Source: Ehretia macrophylla | Lineage: Eukaryota > Streptophyta > Magnoliopsida > Boraginales > Ehretiaceae | NCBI GenBank assembly: GCA_037974665.1 | Contig: CM075772.1 | Location: forward strand, 41,010,552 to 41,074,551 | Direction: 5' to 3' | DNA length: 64,000 nucleotides | Shown here: in pieces, positions 20,996-33,859 of the stretch | Layout: every line of letters starts with the position of its first letter | How positions within the stretch are numbered: the stretch's first letter is position 1 | The notes under the pieces: generated by a model | The model's input: the letters and a program-made list of their open reading frames with translations, nothing else | What the model was told of the DNA's origin: nothing | The model's database searches: none | Program-made: the position numbers and the translations under genes

Positions 20996-22107
20996 TTTTA
21001 TGCACAAGATTAAGCATTGAATATGCTATCATAATCTACCAGATTGCACAAAAGTTGTTGTTCCCACTATGGTACGAGATTTGCTGCTCCATTTTTGTTG
21101 AGAGAGATTAAAGCTCCTGATTTGATTCATTGAGGGAATTCTACAACATAGCTGTAAAAGGCAAGTTTAGATTGCTGGTTTCTCTTGCATGCTGATCGTA
21201 GTTTGCTTTTTAATTTTTTGCTAAATAAAATTTCAGCTCTTACTCATAAGTACACATATATAAGCACTTATAGTACAAAGAAAATGTCTATAATAGACCT
21301 ATATATATAGTATAAATGAATTACAGTAGTTGAATAGCTTCATTGGAGCTTTGGACTAATATGAAGTATTGGCAATTAAATTGGGTTTGAGTGTGTTAGA
21401 GAGAAAAAGGGGGAAAGAAATGGTAGAGAGAGAAGGGGTTTTTCGTATGTTAGATCAAAATCTGGAAAAATAAAAATAAAAAAAGGCAAAAAATTATAAA
21501 AAATGAGAAACAAAAAGAAGGCAAGAAAATATATATTTAAATTGAAGTCAAATTTTATGCACAAGATTAAGCATTGAATCTGCTATCATAATCTACTAGA
21601 TTGCACAAAAGTTGCTGTTCACACTATGGTGCGAGATTTGATGCTCCATTTTTGTTGAGAAAGATTAAAGCTCCTGATTTCATTCATTGAGGGAATTCTA
21701 CAACATAGCTATAAAAGGCAAGTTTAGATTGCTAGTTTCTCTTGCATGCTGATCGTAGTTTGCTTTTTAATTTTTTGCTAAATAAAATTTCAGCTCTTAC
21801 TCATCAGTACACATATATAAGCACTTATAGTACAAATAAAATGTCTATAATAGATCTATATATATAGTATAAATAAATTACAGTAGTTGAATAGCTTCAT
21901 TGAAGCTTCGGGCTAATATGAAGTATTGGCAATTAAATTGGGTTTGAGTGTGTTAGAGAGAAAAATGGGGAGAGAAATGGTAGAGAGAGAAGGGGTTTTA
22001 CGTATGTTAGATCAAAATCTGGAAAAAAAAAATTGAAAAAGGCAAGAAATTATAAAAAAGGAGAAACAAAAAGAAGGCAAGAAAATATATATTTAAATTG
22101 AAGTCAG
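20996..22107. repeat. 557-bp tandem duplication, two copies
   Basis: Copy A (20996-21552) and copy B (21553-22107) start TTTTATGCACAAGATTAAGC and end in an A-rich stretch plus TTGAAGTCA. Differences are sparse single-base changes and small A-run indels. The second copy abuts the first with no spacer. No gene inside. Confidence 0.9.
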
Positions 22108-22767
22108 ATTTTCAAAATGACTAGGAGAGAATCCAAATCTCCGCAAGATAGAAGTATATTTTTCACCGTCATTGTGGCCCATAATAATAGAGTAAGAGAT
22201 ATCTATATTATATAAAATAGGACATATTAGAAGGAGATTGGGTTATTAAGAGTTGAATAAAAAGATTCATATGAGATTTTGTATTCATAGAGCTAACAAG
22301 AAAAAACTCTTTATAAGATTGCGTTATTAAATAACAATGGTCTACCGCACTTGCAAACATATGACTTGATTCACTATATTTGACGTGAAATTTCAACAAA
22401 ATATATGAGATGCTTTCATAATTTTAACTTTTTTTTTGTCAAACATAATTTTAACTTAATGTTGTTATATTCGTGTGTAATACTAGATCGATAATTTCTT
22501 TTCAATAAAAGTTATAAATATAATTTTTAACTCAATGAATATATTCTTTTTAAGGGTGAATTAACTTTTTTTAACTAGAAATATGTAGAAATTTATTATT
22601 TTTCTAAATTTATTATTTTCTGAAAAAATACATCAAACTAGTAGGGGTTGTAACCCAATTTGGCAATGAACTCAATCCGCCTTTGGTGTAAGATTGAAAC
22701 TTTTTTAAAATAAATTTTTTTTGAATTTTAAATAAAGTCAAAAATCGTACAACGTAATCAGTGAAAT
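22108..22767. other. Intergenic, no gene seen
   Basis: AT-rich, low-complexity DNA without recognisable content. Confidence 0.5.
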
Positions 22768-22770
22768 TTA

Positions 22771-23200
22771 GGCTTCGTTTGTCTGCCGTAAAATATTTTA
22801 CACATTTTTTGGTGTTTGGTAAGATGTAAAATTTGGTCAAACGTAAAATATTTTTCAGTCAACAATCGCGGCTGCTTTTGTTTAATTTTACGGTGTTTGA
22901 TAATACCAAAAAATTGGTCAATTGTAAAATGTTTTACAGTCAACAATTACGGCTAATACAAAATTTTGTAAAATATTTTCATGTCTTTTAGGAGAAAAAA
23001 ATATTTTACGGAACTCACTGTACATCCAAATAGCAGAAAATACTTTTCAGTAATCTATTTTCCATAAAAATATTTTCTTCCAACAAGTTATTTTACAGTA
23101 AACAAACGGAGCCCAAAAAAATATTTTATTTTCTAAGAAAGCATTTTCTACTGAAAATATTTTATACAAGCAAGTTATTTTATAGCAAACAAACAGAGCC
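22771..23200. mobile_element. Tourist-like MITE (PIF/Harbinger type), 430 bp
   Basis: Left end GGCTTCGTTTGT and right end ACAAACAGAGCC (reverse complement GGCTCTGTTTGT) form terminal inverted repeats. The trinucleotide TTA flanks both sides (22768-22770, 23201-23203), the expected target duplication. Internal GTAAAATATTTTAC-type palindromes recur, and a second right end (AAACAAACGGAGCC) about 86 bp inside suggests a partial internal duplication. Confidence 0.75.
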
Positions 23201-23399
23201 TTAAACCTTTAATATTTCGTATACAACGAATAATATTACCACTAGACAAAATTACAAATAGCTTTTTTCTTATTTCATATAAGGTTGTTAGAGAATGGTC
23301 GCTTGGATAGGAGGGTCATGTGAGAGACAATAATAAAATAGGGGAAAATCCAACGCGGCTACCTATGCACTGTGTAGATACAGACTATTGAGTAGATCT

Positions 23400-24340
23400 G
23401 GCAAATGGGCCAGCCCAGCATGGCTCGGCACGGCCCGGTCGAATCGTGGGTTAAGAAAAATGAGCATGTCTTTGCACATATGTTTAGTGGGCTGAGTTGG
23501 GCTGGACTCAATTCTTGAAATATAGAACCCAGCTCGGCTTACGAGCCCGTTACCACGAGTTGCGAGCTGGGCTGGGCCAACCCATCTTTTTTTTAAAATC
23601 TTTTTTATTAGTGTGTTCTGAATTTTGATTGTTGGATTAATAGCGAAAAAATCTTAAGCTTAACATTTTTTATGAAAAAGTTAATTTAACAATTAATAAG
23701 ACATAAGTTGATTGATAATATTAATATAAATGATAAAATATTACTTAACAAACCACAAGTTCATGAAACACGGATACATTACTAATAAACATAAAAAATA
23801 ACATTACATAAATGCTTGAAGAAAGTTGGTGGAGAAGTTCTAAATTGATGATAAAATATACATTTACGTTCACAATAGTTATAAATTACATACCCATGTT
23901 CTTCAAAGTAAGCAAAATGATTCCAAATATTTGAACATAATCGTTGTGAAAAATTTTCTTCCCCCATAGCCATAGATATTGTGTATTCTCTTGTAGTAAA
24001 ATAAAGAGACAATAGGTAGTAAAATAAATATATAATTTTATAGTAAAATGAAGTTGAATACACTAACTATTTATAAAAAAAATTACATGTACAAATTATA
24101 ATCTCAAGATGGGCTTTATCTGGGCTTGAGCTGAGCCTGTGTTGGGTTCGAGTTGGCTTGGGCTGAGATGGGCTGGGCTTAGGTACAAATGGGCTGGGTC
24201 CAAAAATATATGACTCAGCTCGGCCCACCTATATATGGTGGGCTGAGCCGAGTCGAACTCACTTTCATTAGAGTTGGGCTGGGCCCGAATTTTCGCGTGT
24301 TGGGCTGAACTGGGCCTGTGTCGGCCCGGCCCAAATGCCA
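23400..24340. mobile_element. Non-autonomous element with GC-rich GGGCTGGGC-type ends
   Basis: Both ends (23400-23590, 24105-24340) are unusually GC-rich and full of GGGCTGGGCC/GGCCCGGCCC motifs in inverted orientation. The outermost bases TGGCAAATGGGCC and, inverted, TGGCATTTGGGCC match. The AT-rich middle (23600-24100) has no transposase. No target duplication found. Probably a hAT-type derivative; class uncertain. Confidence 0.45.
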
Positions 24341-24842
24341 CCTTTAAATGTGGGTATTAAGCTATGTTTGGACTAAATGTAAAAAAAATGAGTTGTAAAA
24401 TTTTAGTAGTAGATATGGGTTCAAACTGTTCTCATTAACCATAAAAGTGATGCATTGGTGCGTGGAAAAATTTGGTTAGAAGTGATGTTGAATAAAATTT
24501 GTTAATTATTTGGCCTATATTGAGTAATGTTAACTTTTAGAAATTTTGAGGATAATATTAAACTTTAAAAAATATGAAAGGGTATATTTGATAAAAATAA
24601 AATAAAATAGCTTTCCACATTATGTAAAATCAGTTTCGAGAAAACTTTTTTTAAAAAACTTCAATTTGGAGCTTTTTGTTTTTTAATTTTTTTCAACTTA
24701 AGCTTTTACCTAAAAATATTTTAAAAAATGGACCAAACAAGTTAATTTCAGTTTCTAAACTTACAAAAAGTGTTTTTAAATGTTTAAAAGTTAGGTCAAA
24801 CATGACCTTAGTCTATAGTGCTCAACAAAAACAAAAGACTTA
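24341..24842. other. Intergenic, no gene seen
   Basis: AT-rich spacer without ORF. Confidence 0.5.
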
Positions 24843-25262
24843 GTTAATATTTGTCATAGTCCTTATACTACGATCGTTGCACTTTTAGTCTATTGACTTT
24901 TAAAGTGAACATTTTAGTCCTTGGACTATGGTCGTTAAGAACTTTTAGTCCCTTGACTTTTAAAGTGAACCTTTTAGTCCTTGGACTATAGTCGTTAAGA
25001 ACTTTTAGTCCCTTGACTTTTAAAGTGAACTTTGTAGTCACTGGAGTTATATCAGTGAGACATTGTTAATCCTAGATAGAGTTGGTATTTGGGACTAATA
25101 ACGTCTCATTAATATAACTCAAGGGACTAAAAGGTTTATTTTAAAGGTCAATGGATTATAAGTTCCCAACAATTATAATTCTAGGACTGAAAAGTTTATT
25201 TTAAAAGTCAAATAACTAAAAATTTATAATAGCCATAATCTAACGACTCAGACAAGTATTAA
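24843..25262. mobile_element. Fold-back element carrying a 60-bp minisatellite
   Basis: Outer ends TTAATATTTGTC (24843) and, inverted, TTAATACTTGTC (to 25262) are complementary. The left half carries about three tandem 60-bp units (24860-25040) around CTTTTAGTCCCTTGACTTTTAAAGTGAAC. The right half carries diverged inverted versions (GGGACTAAAAGGTTTATTTTAAA). Non-coding. Confidence 0.6.
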
Positions 25263-25292
25263 CCCAAAAACAAATATAGTGTATAGTGGTGA

Positions 25293-28200
25293 TTAGAGAC
25301 CCCGGTCCCGAATTTATGTGCAAATACTTGTTTAATTGTTATTTACGTGCATTTGATTATTTAAATTGTAAATTACATGCTTTTACTTGTTTAAATTGAT
25401 TATTTGTCACATAATGTATAATTTCATGTTTATTTCTTTTATTACATGAAATATATGCATTCATATTATTTTCATAAGAATTTTTAGTGAGAATTGCATT
25501 TAAAGTGTTTTAAGTTCTATTTATTGATCTTTCTCCTAAAAATTTTAAAACTAGTCTTTTAAACATTTTAAAAACTAGTCTACCATTATATTTTGATTAT
25601 TGGTTTAGAAAAAAATTGAATTTGCAACAAAATATGAGATTAAAGTTGAGTTTTAGCGTGTTAAAATAACGTTTTTAAAGCAAATAGTGATTTTCCACTC
25701 ACATATATTATCCTTTGATCCTTTGACTTCATTTTAACACCCTACAACTTCAAAATCTGCCAAAAAACACTCCAAATCAGCCACCAAACCCTTATTACGG
25801 GAATAGTAAATTTTATGCAATTTTGGCTCTTTAAAGGTGTAAATGAAGGAGTTGGAAGCTCAAATTGCATATTCGGACTCATCTTGGCGTCCTCTATCTT
25901 TCTACTGTTCGTTTTTCGCATTTCGGAACAAAAACTTTGTGAGGAATTTTTTTCATTTTCATGGAGTTTTAAAGTTTATGTTCAATTTTGCAATTTTCGG
26001 ATTTTGCCATTAATGTGCTATAACATGCTTGATTCTTATTCTATATAGTATTATTACATGCTAAGGACCTTGTATATGCATTGGTATAGCTTGAAAATAA
26101 TTTTTTGACAAGATTTCACATGTAGAAGATGATGAATAGTAAAAAACGTGAATAGTAAATTCTTGTGTTTTAGCTTAATTTATTGCTTCAAATATGCTTA
26201 AATAAGTATGTAGAGCAAAATTTTGAAGTTAGTTAGCTTCTTGATTGGCTAGAAATGCAAAATTCAACTTGGAGAAGATGATGAATAGTGTTAAACTAGG
26301 GTTTCGAAAAAAAAATTACAATTTAATTCGATTCGAGGCTTCTAGTAGTTGCTAATTAGGGCCTTGAGCGTGGGAAAAATATTCCTTATACTTGCCATGT
26401 GAAAAATTTACGAATTTTGATCAAAATAGGCTACTTTAATTGGGGATTTAGGGATTAACTCGAATCCGGGAATATTTTGAAGCTATGACTAGTCTTTATT
26501 AAGTATTGAAGCCTTAGAAGTACCTTCGTTTCGCTTGTTTGGGTTCCGAAATTGGTACTTGTAGTATAAACGCACAAAGAGAAAATCGGGAATTTAATGG
26601 TAAACGAGGTTTAACGGGTGAACTCGAGGGTCCTTGGGGTGCCATAAGGTGTGGTTTGAAGGATAGGATAACTTGTTTGGGAATCTTGAACCTTGCCTTT
26701 CAGTTTGGAGCTTAATAGCAAAGATTGACAAAGGGGTTTCGGGTTGAAAGTGAATCCAGGTGCGTTCGGGCATTAGGGTTAGTGTCTAGTAAGTGAGGAG
26801 GTGCTAGAAATGTATTCGCTTCGCTTAGTTGAGCTCCGATTAGAGTACTTATAGTGTAATGCATAAAGAGGTAAATTCGGATTTTTGGGGTAATTGTACT
26901 TTAAAGTGAGATTTCAAGGGCTTAAATGGTGCCATAAAGTGTCATTAGAGATGTAGTATAGTTAGATTTGAGGTTCATTATCATGTGTGAAGATTAGAAT
27001 CTAATTTGTAAGCATTTTGAAGGAGTTTTGTTAGAGTTTATGTAAATTAGTTGAGCTTATTGCATGATTAGCTATTTGAGTTATTATAATTGTTATATTT
27101 GTCTATTGAGTGAGTTATAAATTGTAATTTGGGTGAATAAGCATGATAATAATTCTAGGTCATGTTTATAGTTGGATTATGTTTAAGTATTAAGTGTGTT
27201 TGTATAGAAAGTATATCTTTTTGAGTGAGATCTTATGAGTTAAGTATTTGTGAATATGTCAAGGAGGTACAATCTTTGCTTGCTAAGTTATTGCTAAAGA
27301 AAATCAATCCATGCATGCAATAAATTCAATTAAAAACGTTGAGAACTTAATGTGTGTGTGTGTGTGTGTTCAACCGTGGCTGTCCAGATTTTTCAGCAAA
27401 ATTGAGGCAACTTCGAGCTTAAAACTGTATTAATTGGAGAAGGATTAGGGGTTGAATTATATACCGTTAGAAAGCCTTACGAGTCTAGTTTCTACAGCTT
27501 TTTACGGTGCATTAATCGGAGTTGTCTAGAGCAAGTTATGATCATTTTGGTGAGATGTGTCAGAAATGCCCTATTACGCGAGAATCTGAATTTTGTTGTT
27601 ATTTTGCTATAGTAATGATATAATTCAGTTCTAATTGGATGTATTCGATCAAGACCTTATTGTGTAGTGTCCTTGGATGATTAATAATGTAATGGGGCTC
27701 TTATAGTTATGTTGTTTTCATGAATTGTAATTGAAATCTAATTGCTAGTAAAGTTAATTTAAATTGAAAGCTATTCTATTCGACTGTGAATGAGAAATGC
27801 TAGTAGAGTTGTGATGGTTACCACCTTTAGACATAGGTAATGTTTCTATATATGCTAAACAATTCAATTGTTAGAATTAGTTGTTGTTATCAATGTGCAA
27901 CTAGTGAACACTTAGAAAGGTCAAGTAAACTATGTGGAAGAATGTGTTTAATGCTTTTTGAAACTACATGTAAGGTTAATTGTAAGTTGATAGTTGTCTA
28001 TTATATGTTAAATGTAATTAACTTAAGTTAATACTACTAGTGATATGTTAGAATCTTAGCTTGAAGTATAGTTATTTTACTAAAATAGTATGTTAGTTAT
28101 TAAATGGTTGATAGTTAACTTTTCTATTAGTTGATAAATGCATTTCTTTCTCTATGTGCTAATGTTGGGCTATCTTCATAGAGATATTACTAACTATTGT

Positions 28201-29800
28201 AAGTAAAGTAGAATATGAATTAGAAGTTCATTAAAGTAGTAAAAGACTGGGTAGTGTCATTGTGAATGAATGTGCCATTTTGAACATTAAAGTAACCTAA
28301 CCTTTATTATCTATAAATTCTTTGGAGAAATTCTTTGAGTTGAGTTAATGGTTAGTTTATTGTTATGTGGAGTGAATTAGTTTCTTGTACAAGTTATTAA
28401 CTAAAGTAAAATGAGAAATAGTATGAATAACTGCAGGCTCATGTGTTGATGTTAGTTAAACTAAATTCTAGCTCGGTTTATATCTAGTTATAGCATGCTG
28501 GTTGAATCATTCTCCTTTAAGTTTTTGAACTATCTTCTTAATTAACTTGTAGACTATTGAAAATATGGAATATATGTTAAGTTAAAGTATATAAAAGTGG
28601 TGTTTTGTTAAAAATAGAATTCTAATAGATATTGTATATATGCTAAATAAGCGAAGTTATAAGTTAGCTAACCCAGCTGAATAATTAATGAATGTTGTAG
28701 TTAAAGAGTAATTGAAGTAATGTTTGCTCATAGGTTCAAGGTGACTGGAAATGATGTGATTCAAACTTACATCTTGGAGCTCGGTAGAGGTGAGGGACGT
28801 GCATCCTTACGTGCATTATAGTTTATTTTCTTTCTAAAAGAGTATATTGTTTAGTATAATTGCGTAATTGATATATGCTTATTGTTGCTAAATTGTAACT
28901 TGGTGCGAGAACAACTTACTTTTTGTCCTTAAATGTGTTTCCTGATTATATTGTCATTGTTATCATTCTTGCATTGCATCGTGGTTGCGCAACCTCATTG
29001 TCGCGGCGGATGCGATGGCCTCGCTGGGCGGCATCGGGCTTGCCAGTGTTGGTTGCCTTAGCTCCGTCTGCTATTCCCTCACTTGCCTGGTCCGGAGATT
29101 GCCAGGGGGTGTTGGGTCGTAGGATCAGGTACATCCGGAGTACCCATTGGTGTAAGGGATGCCGGCATATCGAAATTGCGATCGTGGTTCGTGGATCGGG
29201 GATCGAAGATTTGGAGTGATAAGGGTTATTGATTGTATCCTTTTAAAATGTGGTATTAGAATTGTTATTCATTGTTTATTTATTGCATTAATTGTGTTAA
29301 GTTGCTGCATTGCACGAACCCTAGTATACTGTTCCCGTTTCCCCTCCTTCACTGAGTATACTAGTTGTATACTCACCCTCGTTTCTAACACCTTTCAGAT
29401 TTAACACCTTCGCAAGGTGATATAGGGAAAGCTCGAGAGTTACCTTATTTGCTTGTGATGACTTCTATTATTAGTACCTGCGAATCCATGTGAATTTGTA
29501 AAGTGGTTTGAATTGTAATTTGATTGGAACTATAGAAACTCGGCTTGTAATTGTATTGGATCTTGTTTGTATTTGATTTGTAGGTGGTCTGTAATAGCTT
29601 AATGGACTATGTTATTGTTTATTGGTCGTGTATGCTTGATTGGGTGAATGGAGTTAGACCATAGTTTTGTAGTTATAAATATTGTTTACAGGTTTTGGAT
29701 TGTCCTATAAACAGGGGAGGCTTCGTCCGTTTCCCCTCATTTCTTGTGCCTTGGGAATGGAATTGGGAACCCCGGTCTTGTGAGGGATCGGGGCGTTACA
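25293..29800 (+). repeat. Solo LTR of a Ty3/gypsy (Del/Tekay-like) element, 4.5 kb
   Basis: The right end GGGATCGGGGCGTTACA is typical of this LTR group. GGTGA occurs exactly before the left edge (25288-25292) and after the right edge (29801-29805). No PBS or coding region follows, so this is a solo LTR left by LTR recombination. Left terminal bases TTAGAG have lost the canonical TG. Inside are the donor-like site (28790), GC-rich block with hairpin (29128-29144) and hairpin plus CTAAC/CAG (29354-29398) shared with the other LTR families here. Confidence 0.75.
29354..29374 (+). other. LTR leader stem-loop B (solo LTR)
   Basis: GAGTATAC-5 nt-GTATACTC, preceded by CACT and followed by ACCC, then TTTCTAACACCTTTCAG. 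Confidence 0.65.
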
Positions 29801-29805
29801 GGTGA

Positions 29806-30600
29806 ACTGTTGAGTTGGCCAATGATACTCTCACAATATGCGGGGAACAAATTGTGTGGCAGTTACCATGTTAATTTGTGATTGATGATTGTGTGGCTTG
29901 TATAAGAATTTTTGGTTAACTTTTATGCAGTTGTTCATATGTACTTTAGATAAAATAATATAAATAATTTATTTTTATTGAATCTCTAATAACATTACAA
30001 TTTTGTGCATGAAAGAAAATGGGGAGCTTTCTTTCTTGGGTGCTCAACGTGTTTTAAACATAACCACAAGTCAAATGCAAAATGTTGGTGATATGGCAAC
30101 TAAACAAAAATCAGTTACCAATAGAGGTTAGACATGTTATTAAAAGTATAAATTTGAATAATATGTTTTTGGCTGTTAAAACATACACTTCATGTCCTAA
30201 AATAAGATGAGTTGTGGTCAGAAATGAAACGTTGCTTGAATCATAATTAATTGATTCTCTTTAAAATTTGTTGATTGGACATTTAGAGATAAAGCTCTAT
30301 TTTTTCATGTGGGCTGTAAGAGCGGTACCAAGTTTAGAGATTAATAGAAGAGTTATTTGAAAGTAGGGACAAAGCAATAAATTTTATATTAAGGGGGTCA
30401 AGATTCAACTGAAAATGTGAAAAGGCAATCAAGGTTGTTGTGCTTTGTTGAAAAAAAAAAAAAAACACTGGGGGCATAACATTTTTTTCACGTTCCAAAT
30501 TTATGGAAAAGTGTGCGTTAAGACTTTCTTTTCACGTTTATAAAATCCTAGAAGATTATTCCAAATTTATGGTGATTAATGGGATGAATCTTCCAATTAA
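29806..30600. other. Intergenic, no gene seen
   Basis: AT-rich; an A run near 30450. No ORF of interest. Confidence 0.5.
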
Positions 30601-30624
30601 CTAGTCTCATACCCGCGCGATGCA
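30601..30624 (-). mobile_element. Candidate Helitron 3' terminus
   Basis: On the minus strand a GC-rich hairpin (ACCCGTGC-ATC-GCGCGGGT) is followed after six bases by CTAG and then T, the layout of plant Helitron 3' ends inserted between A and T. The element body would extend to the right; no 5' TC end could be identified before the nested LTRs. Confidence 0.4.
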
Positions 30625-30857
30625 CGGGTGTGATATAAATATTAGAAAATATGAAATATACAATTAATTAATTTAATTTTTTAATTATATTATTGATAGA
30701 CTAGAATGTATAGTTACTCTAAATACTACATCATTACCAAAGGAAAAAAAAACAAATATAAGCACCTATTTTTTTAAAAATGTGATAGTAGGCACTATTT
30801 TATATAGATCAAACTTTTAAAAGATACATGTATGTATCTCCTTTGCTCAAGTTGTTG

Positions 30858-31544
30858 TGTGACACCCAGACCTGGCATATAGATTTTTAATTAGAAATTG
30901 CATATTTATTTTACTAAATTGCATTTTAATTAGATTTTTAATCCGGAATTTTACTTATCATTATTATCTATAATTATAAAATTAAGTAATGAAATTTCAT
31001 GAAATAATTACTTTATTATTTTATGAGAAACAATTAGTTAATATTTCATTATTGTAAATATTTTAACTGTAATTAATCAACTTGCCGAGAATAATTATTT
31101 TGTTATTTTAGTATTTTATTTACTAAAAGTCACCTTGTGAATATTTTAATTAATTTAAATTGCTAATTTAGTGTGAAATCCCGAATTTGAGAATGATTAT
31201 ATTGTTATTAAATTACTCTTTAGATATATATGAGTTACAATTAATTGATTTACGTAGAATAGTTAATAAATTATTATTCCCATTAATAGCGTTTAATTAA
31301 TTTAAGGAATAATTGGCTCTGAGATAATTATTTTAATATATTATATTGTTATTTAAATTTATCTTAGGTACTTTTTAATCGGTTGTCTTTAGTTTGAGTG
31401 CGAAGCCGGGCCGGGATTGAGCGAGTTTCTGAGACCACCCGATCTTTTAACTCTAATTAGTTGATTTTAAGGTCTATCATCACATATTTCAAAATGTGTA
31501 TGTATATTTATTTAATAGAAAATAATAATAATAATAATAATAAT
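30858..31544 (+). repeat. Outermost solo LTR, left part
   Basis: Starts TGTGACACCCAGACCTGG. It is cut at 31544, within an AAT microsatellite, by the gypsy element and resumes at 50551. TGTTG (30853-30857) and TTTTG (53757-53761) are a 4-of-5 match for its target duplication. Confidence 0.6.
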
Positions 31545-33833
31545 TGTCACGCCCCGACCCGACCCCGAAAAGGCCAAGCCCGGACCCGACACACGGACGG
31601 AGTCTCCCCTGTACCGTGGACGTTCCGAAACCCTACATTCAATATAATATTCGAGAAACCACAACATTCATTTGAGACAAGCCAACATTCTATTAGAAAA
31701 CATACATCTTTTCATTAACAACTTTGCAACCCAAAAATGATATGCATACTACACAATTATTTATGCCACTAAACAATTAACCAATAGCATGCATTTCCTT
31801 ACTAGCCACATGAGTATATATTTACAACATTACAACCTTTAATCCTTTATAACATAAGACCATCTAGGCCTCAAAATAGATACTACATACAAGGCTATAA
31901 GCCTCAAAATAAAGCGACAACTAAGTATTAAACACATCAAGCATGGCTCGCACAAAAGTCTGGCAACCAACCACCAGCAAAGCAAAGAAGTGCTATCACG
32001 AAAACACCTCCACCTGCTCCTCTTCCTCTATTACCTCAATAGGGTCTGCTTCAACTACTCCTGTAAAAATATAGTATAGAAATGAATGAGCAAAAACTAT
32101 TGCTCAGCGAGGGCAATTGGTCTCAAGGACGAAGATGAGAGGAGTATGCAATGCAATTAGTCAAGCAATTCATACAAATATCAAATAGAGATACAACAAA
32201 GCCATCAATAAAGCAAGACAAGCATTAAAACTATAAACACTCATTCAAAGGATACGGTACTCTTTTCACGAGCAACTTTCAATCATGAACTCGATGACGA
32301 CGCGCTGGCCCAAACCACCTTATAACACCAGTTTGGAATACCCCGAAAGTATCCATCAATCTACGACCCAAATCTCCCTGGGAGGCAACCCAAGCGAGAA
32401 GAGGGAATAGGACACGGAGCTAGAGCAACCAACACTGGCAACCCGAGGCTACCCAGAGAGGCCCATCACTCACGCGCCTGACACTATGCAATGCAAGACT
32501 CGATACAAGACGATAAACGAGCAATAAAGCCACACGTGGGAGAATAACAAAGTAGGTTACTCTCGCACGCAATAGCAACAGTTGATAAGCATTTCAATCA
32601 GAATCAATTCAAACAAGTATATCAAGCAACCCTAAGCATTCTATAGGCATAATATCAAGAAAACAAACAAAATCACAAATCGACCCCAACTATCAAAATG
32701 CTACCATTTCCAAACGAGCCACGAGTTCTGGAAACCGACTTCGCCAATCCGCCTAGGTCACCATAAGGCACGTCTAAAGACCCCGAAACCCTACTTAACC
32801 CTAGAATTCACGCAAAGTCCCGATTTCCCCCTTTGCTCGTTTGAACTACAACTATACCAACCAAACACCCAACCAACGCCATAATCGCACCAAAAGTGCT
32901 TCCATGGCCTCCCGAAACAATGCCAACACACAAAACGAGAAAACGCCAAACTTGACCTAAACGACCCCGACTTTCACCAAGGCATATTTCTCATTTTTTT
33001 CATTACGCAACCTAAACAAACCATGCATTTAAGCATTCTAGCATACCTAGCACATTTTCACATCAACAGAAAGCATAACAGCGCAACTTCATCGTTTCAA
33101 GGGTTTACTATTCATAAACTACTATTCAACTAACAATTTAAATTGCAATCTCAACATTTAACCGCAGAAAATGTTAAAAAGCTATAAATACACGTTCTAC
33201 AATTGTCAAGGAACATTCTAGAAGCATCAAAACGCTTTAAACAACAATCTACGGATAAAACTCAAAATCACAAAGTTGACATACATATCATTTAAATGCG
33301 CAAATAACGTGCTTCCCTCACCTTAGGCACTCCTAGTCGCTAGGAAAACAACGCTGGTTGCCTCGGAAACCACCCCGCACGAGCTCACGCGAAGATTGGA
33401 AGTTGGAAGGTTGAAATTCTTTTTTTTTTCTTCTCTCAAAGTCACGGCCTGCTCAAGGTTTTTTTTCAGCTTTTATGTTTTATTTTCTTTGTTATTTGCT
33501 TATTTAAAAGATGACAACTTGGTCAAAATAGTCAAGCCTTGGTCAACTACTTAAAATTTGGTCAATTTAGCCTATTTTGTGCATTTTAAAGCCATAATAA
33601 CTAATGAAATATTAATTCTAGCTAACAATAATTAAAACATAAAATTTAAGACACCAAACACTAGTTTTCACTATTTGCTGAGGACTGGAAAACACTCTCT
33701 AGCTATCGTTCCCGAAATGCAATGCACTTTGCAACAATAAAGAAATAACAATTTGATTTCTAAGTACTTAAGAAAATATAATTTTCAAAATAATAAACAA
33801 GGAAATTTCCACATTCCGGGCTCGGGTATTACA
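31545..33833 (-). repeat. 3' LTR of the outer gypsy element
   Basis: Read on the minus strand it runs from TGTAATACCCGAGCCCGG to GGGGTCGGGGCGTGACA-type sequence, 2289 bp. It carries GGTCAA/TTGACC repeats near 33510-33560, the donor-like AAG|GTGAGGGA (donor base 33321), stem-loop B (32088-32105) and a CAG acceptor-like site (32061-32062). Confidence 0.9.
32088..32105 (-). other. LTR leader stem-loop B (outer 3' LTR)
   Basis: GAGCAA-6 nt-TTGCTC, same position as in the other LTRs but with a different stem sequence from the solo LTRs. Confidence 0.6.
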
Positions 33834-33846
33834 CCATCTCCCCCTT
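33834..33846 (-). other. Polypurine tract of the outer element
   Basis: AAGGGGGAGATGG on the minus strand, directly before the 3' LTR TG. Confidence 0.85.
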
Positions 33847-33859
33847 AAAACAATTGCGC

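Noticed and set aside
24860-25040. Regularly spaced repeats as a CRISPR-like array
   Set aside because: The whole 60-bp unit repeats with no unique spacers, in a plant fold-back element.
28923-29404. Plus-strand ORFs of 98 and 81 residues
   Set aside because: Within the solo LTR GC-rich block; not conserved as protein in sister LTRs.
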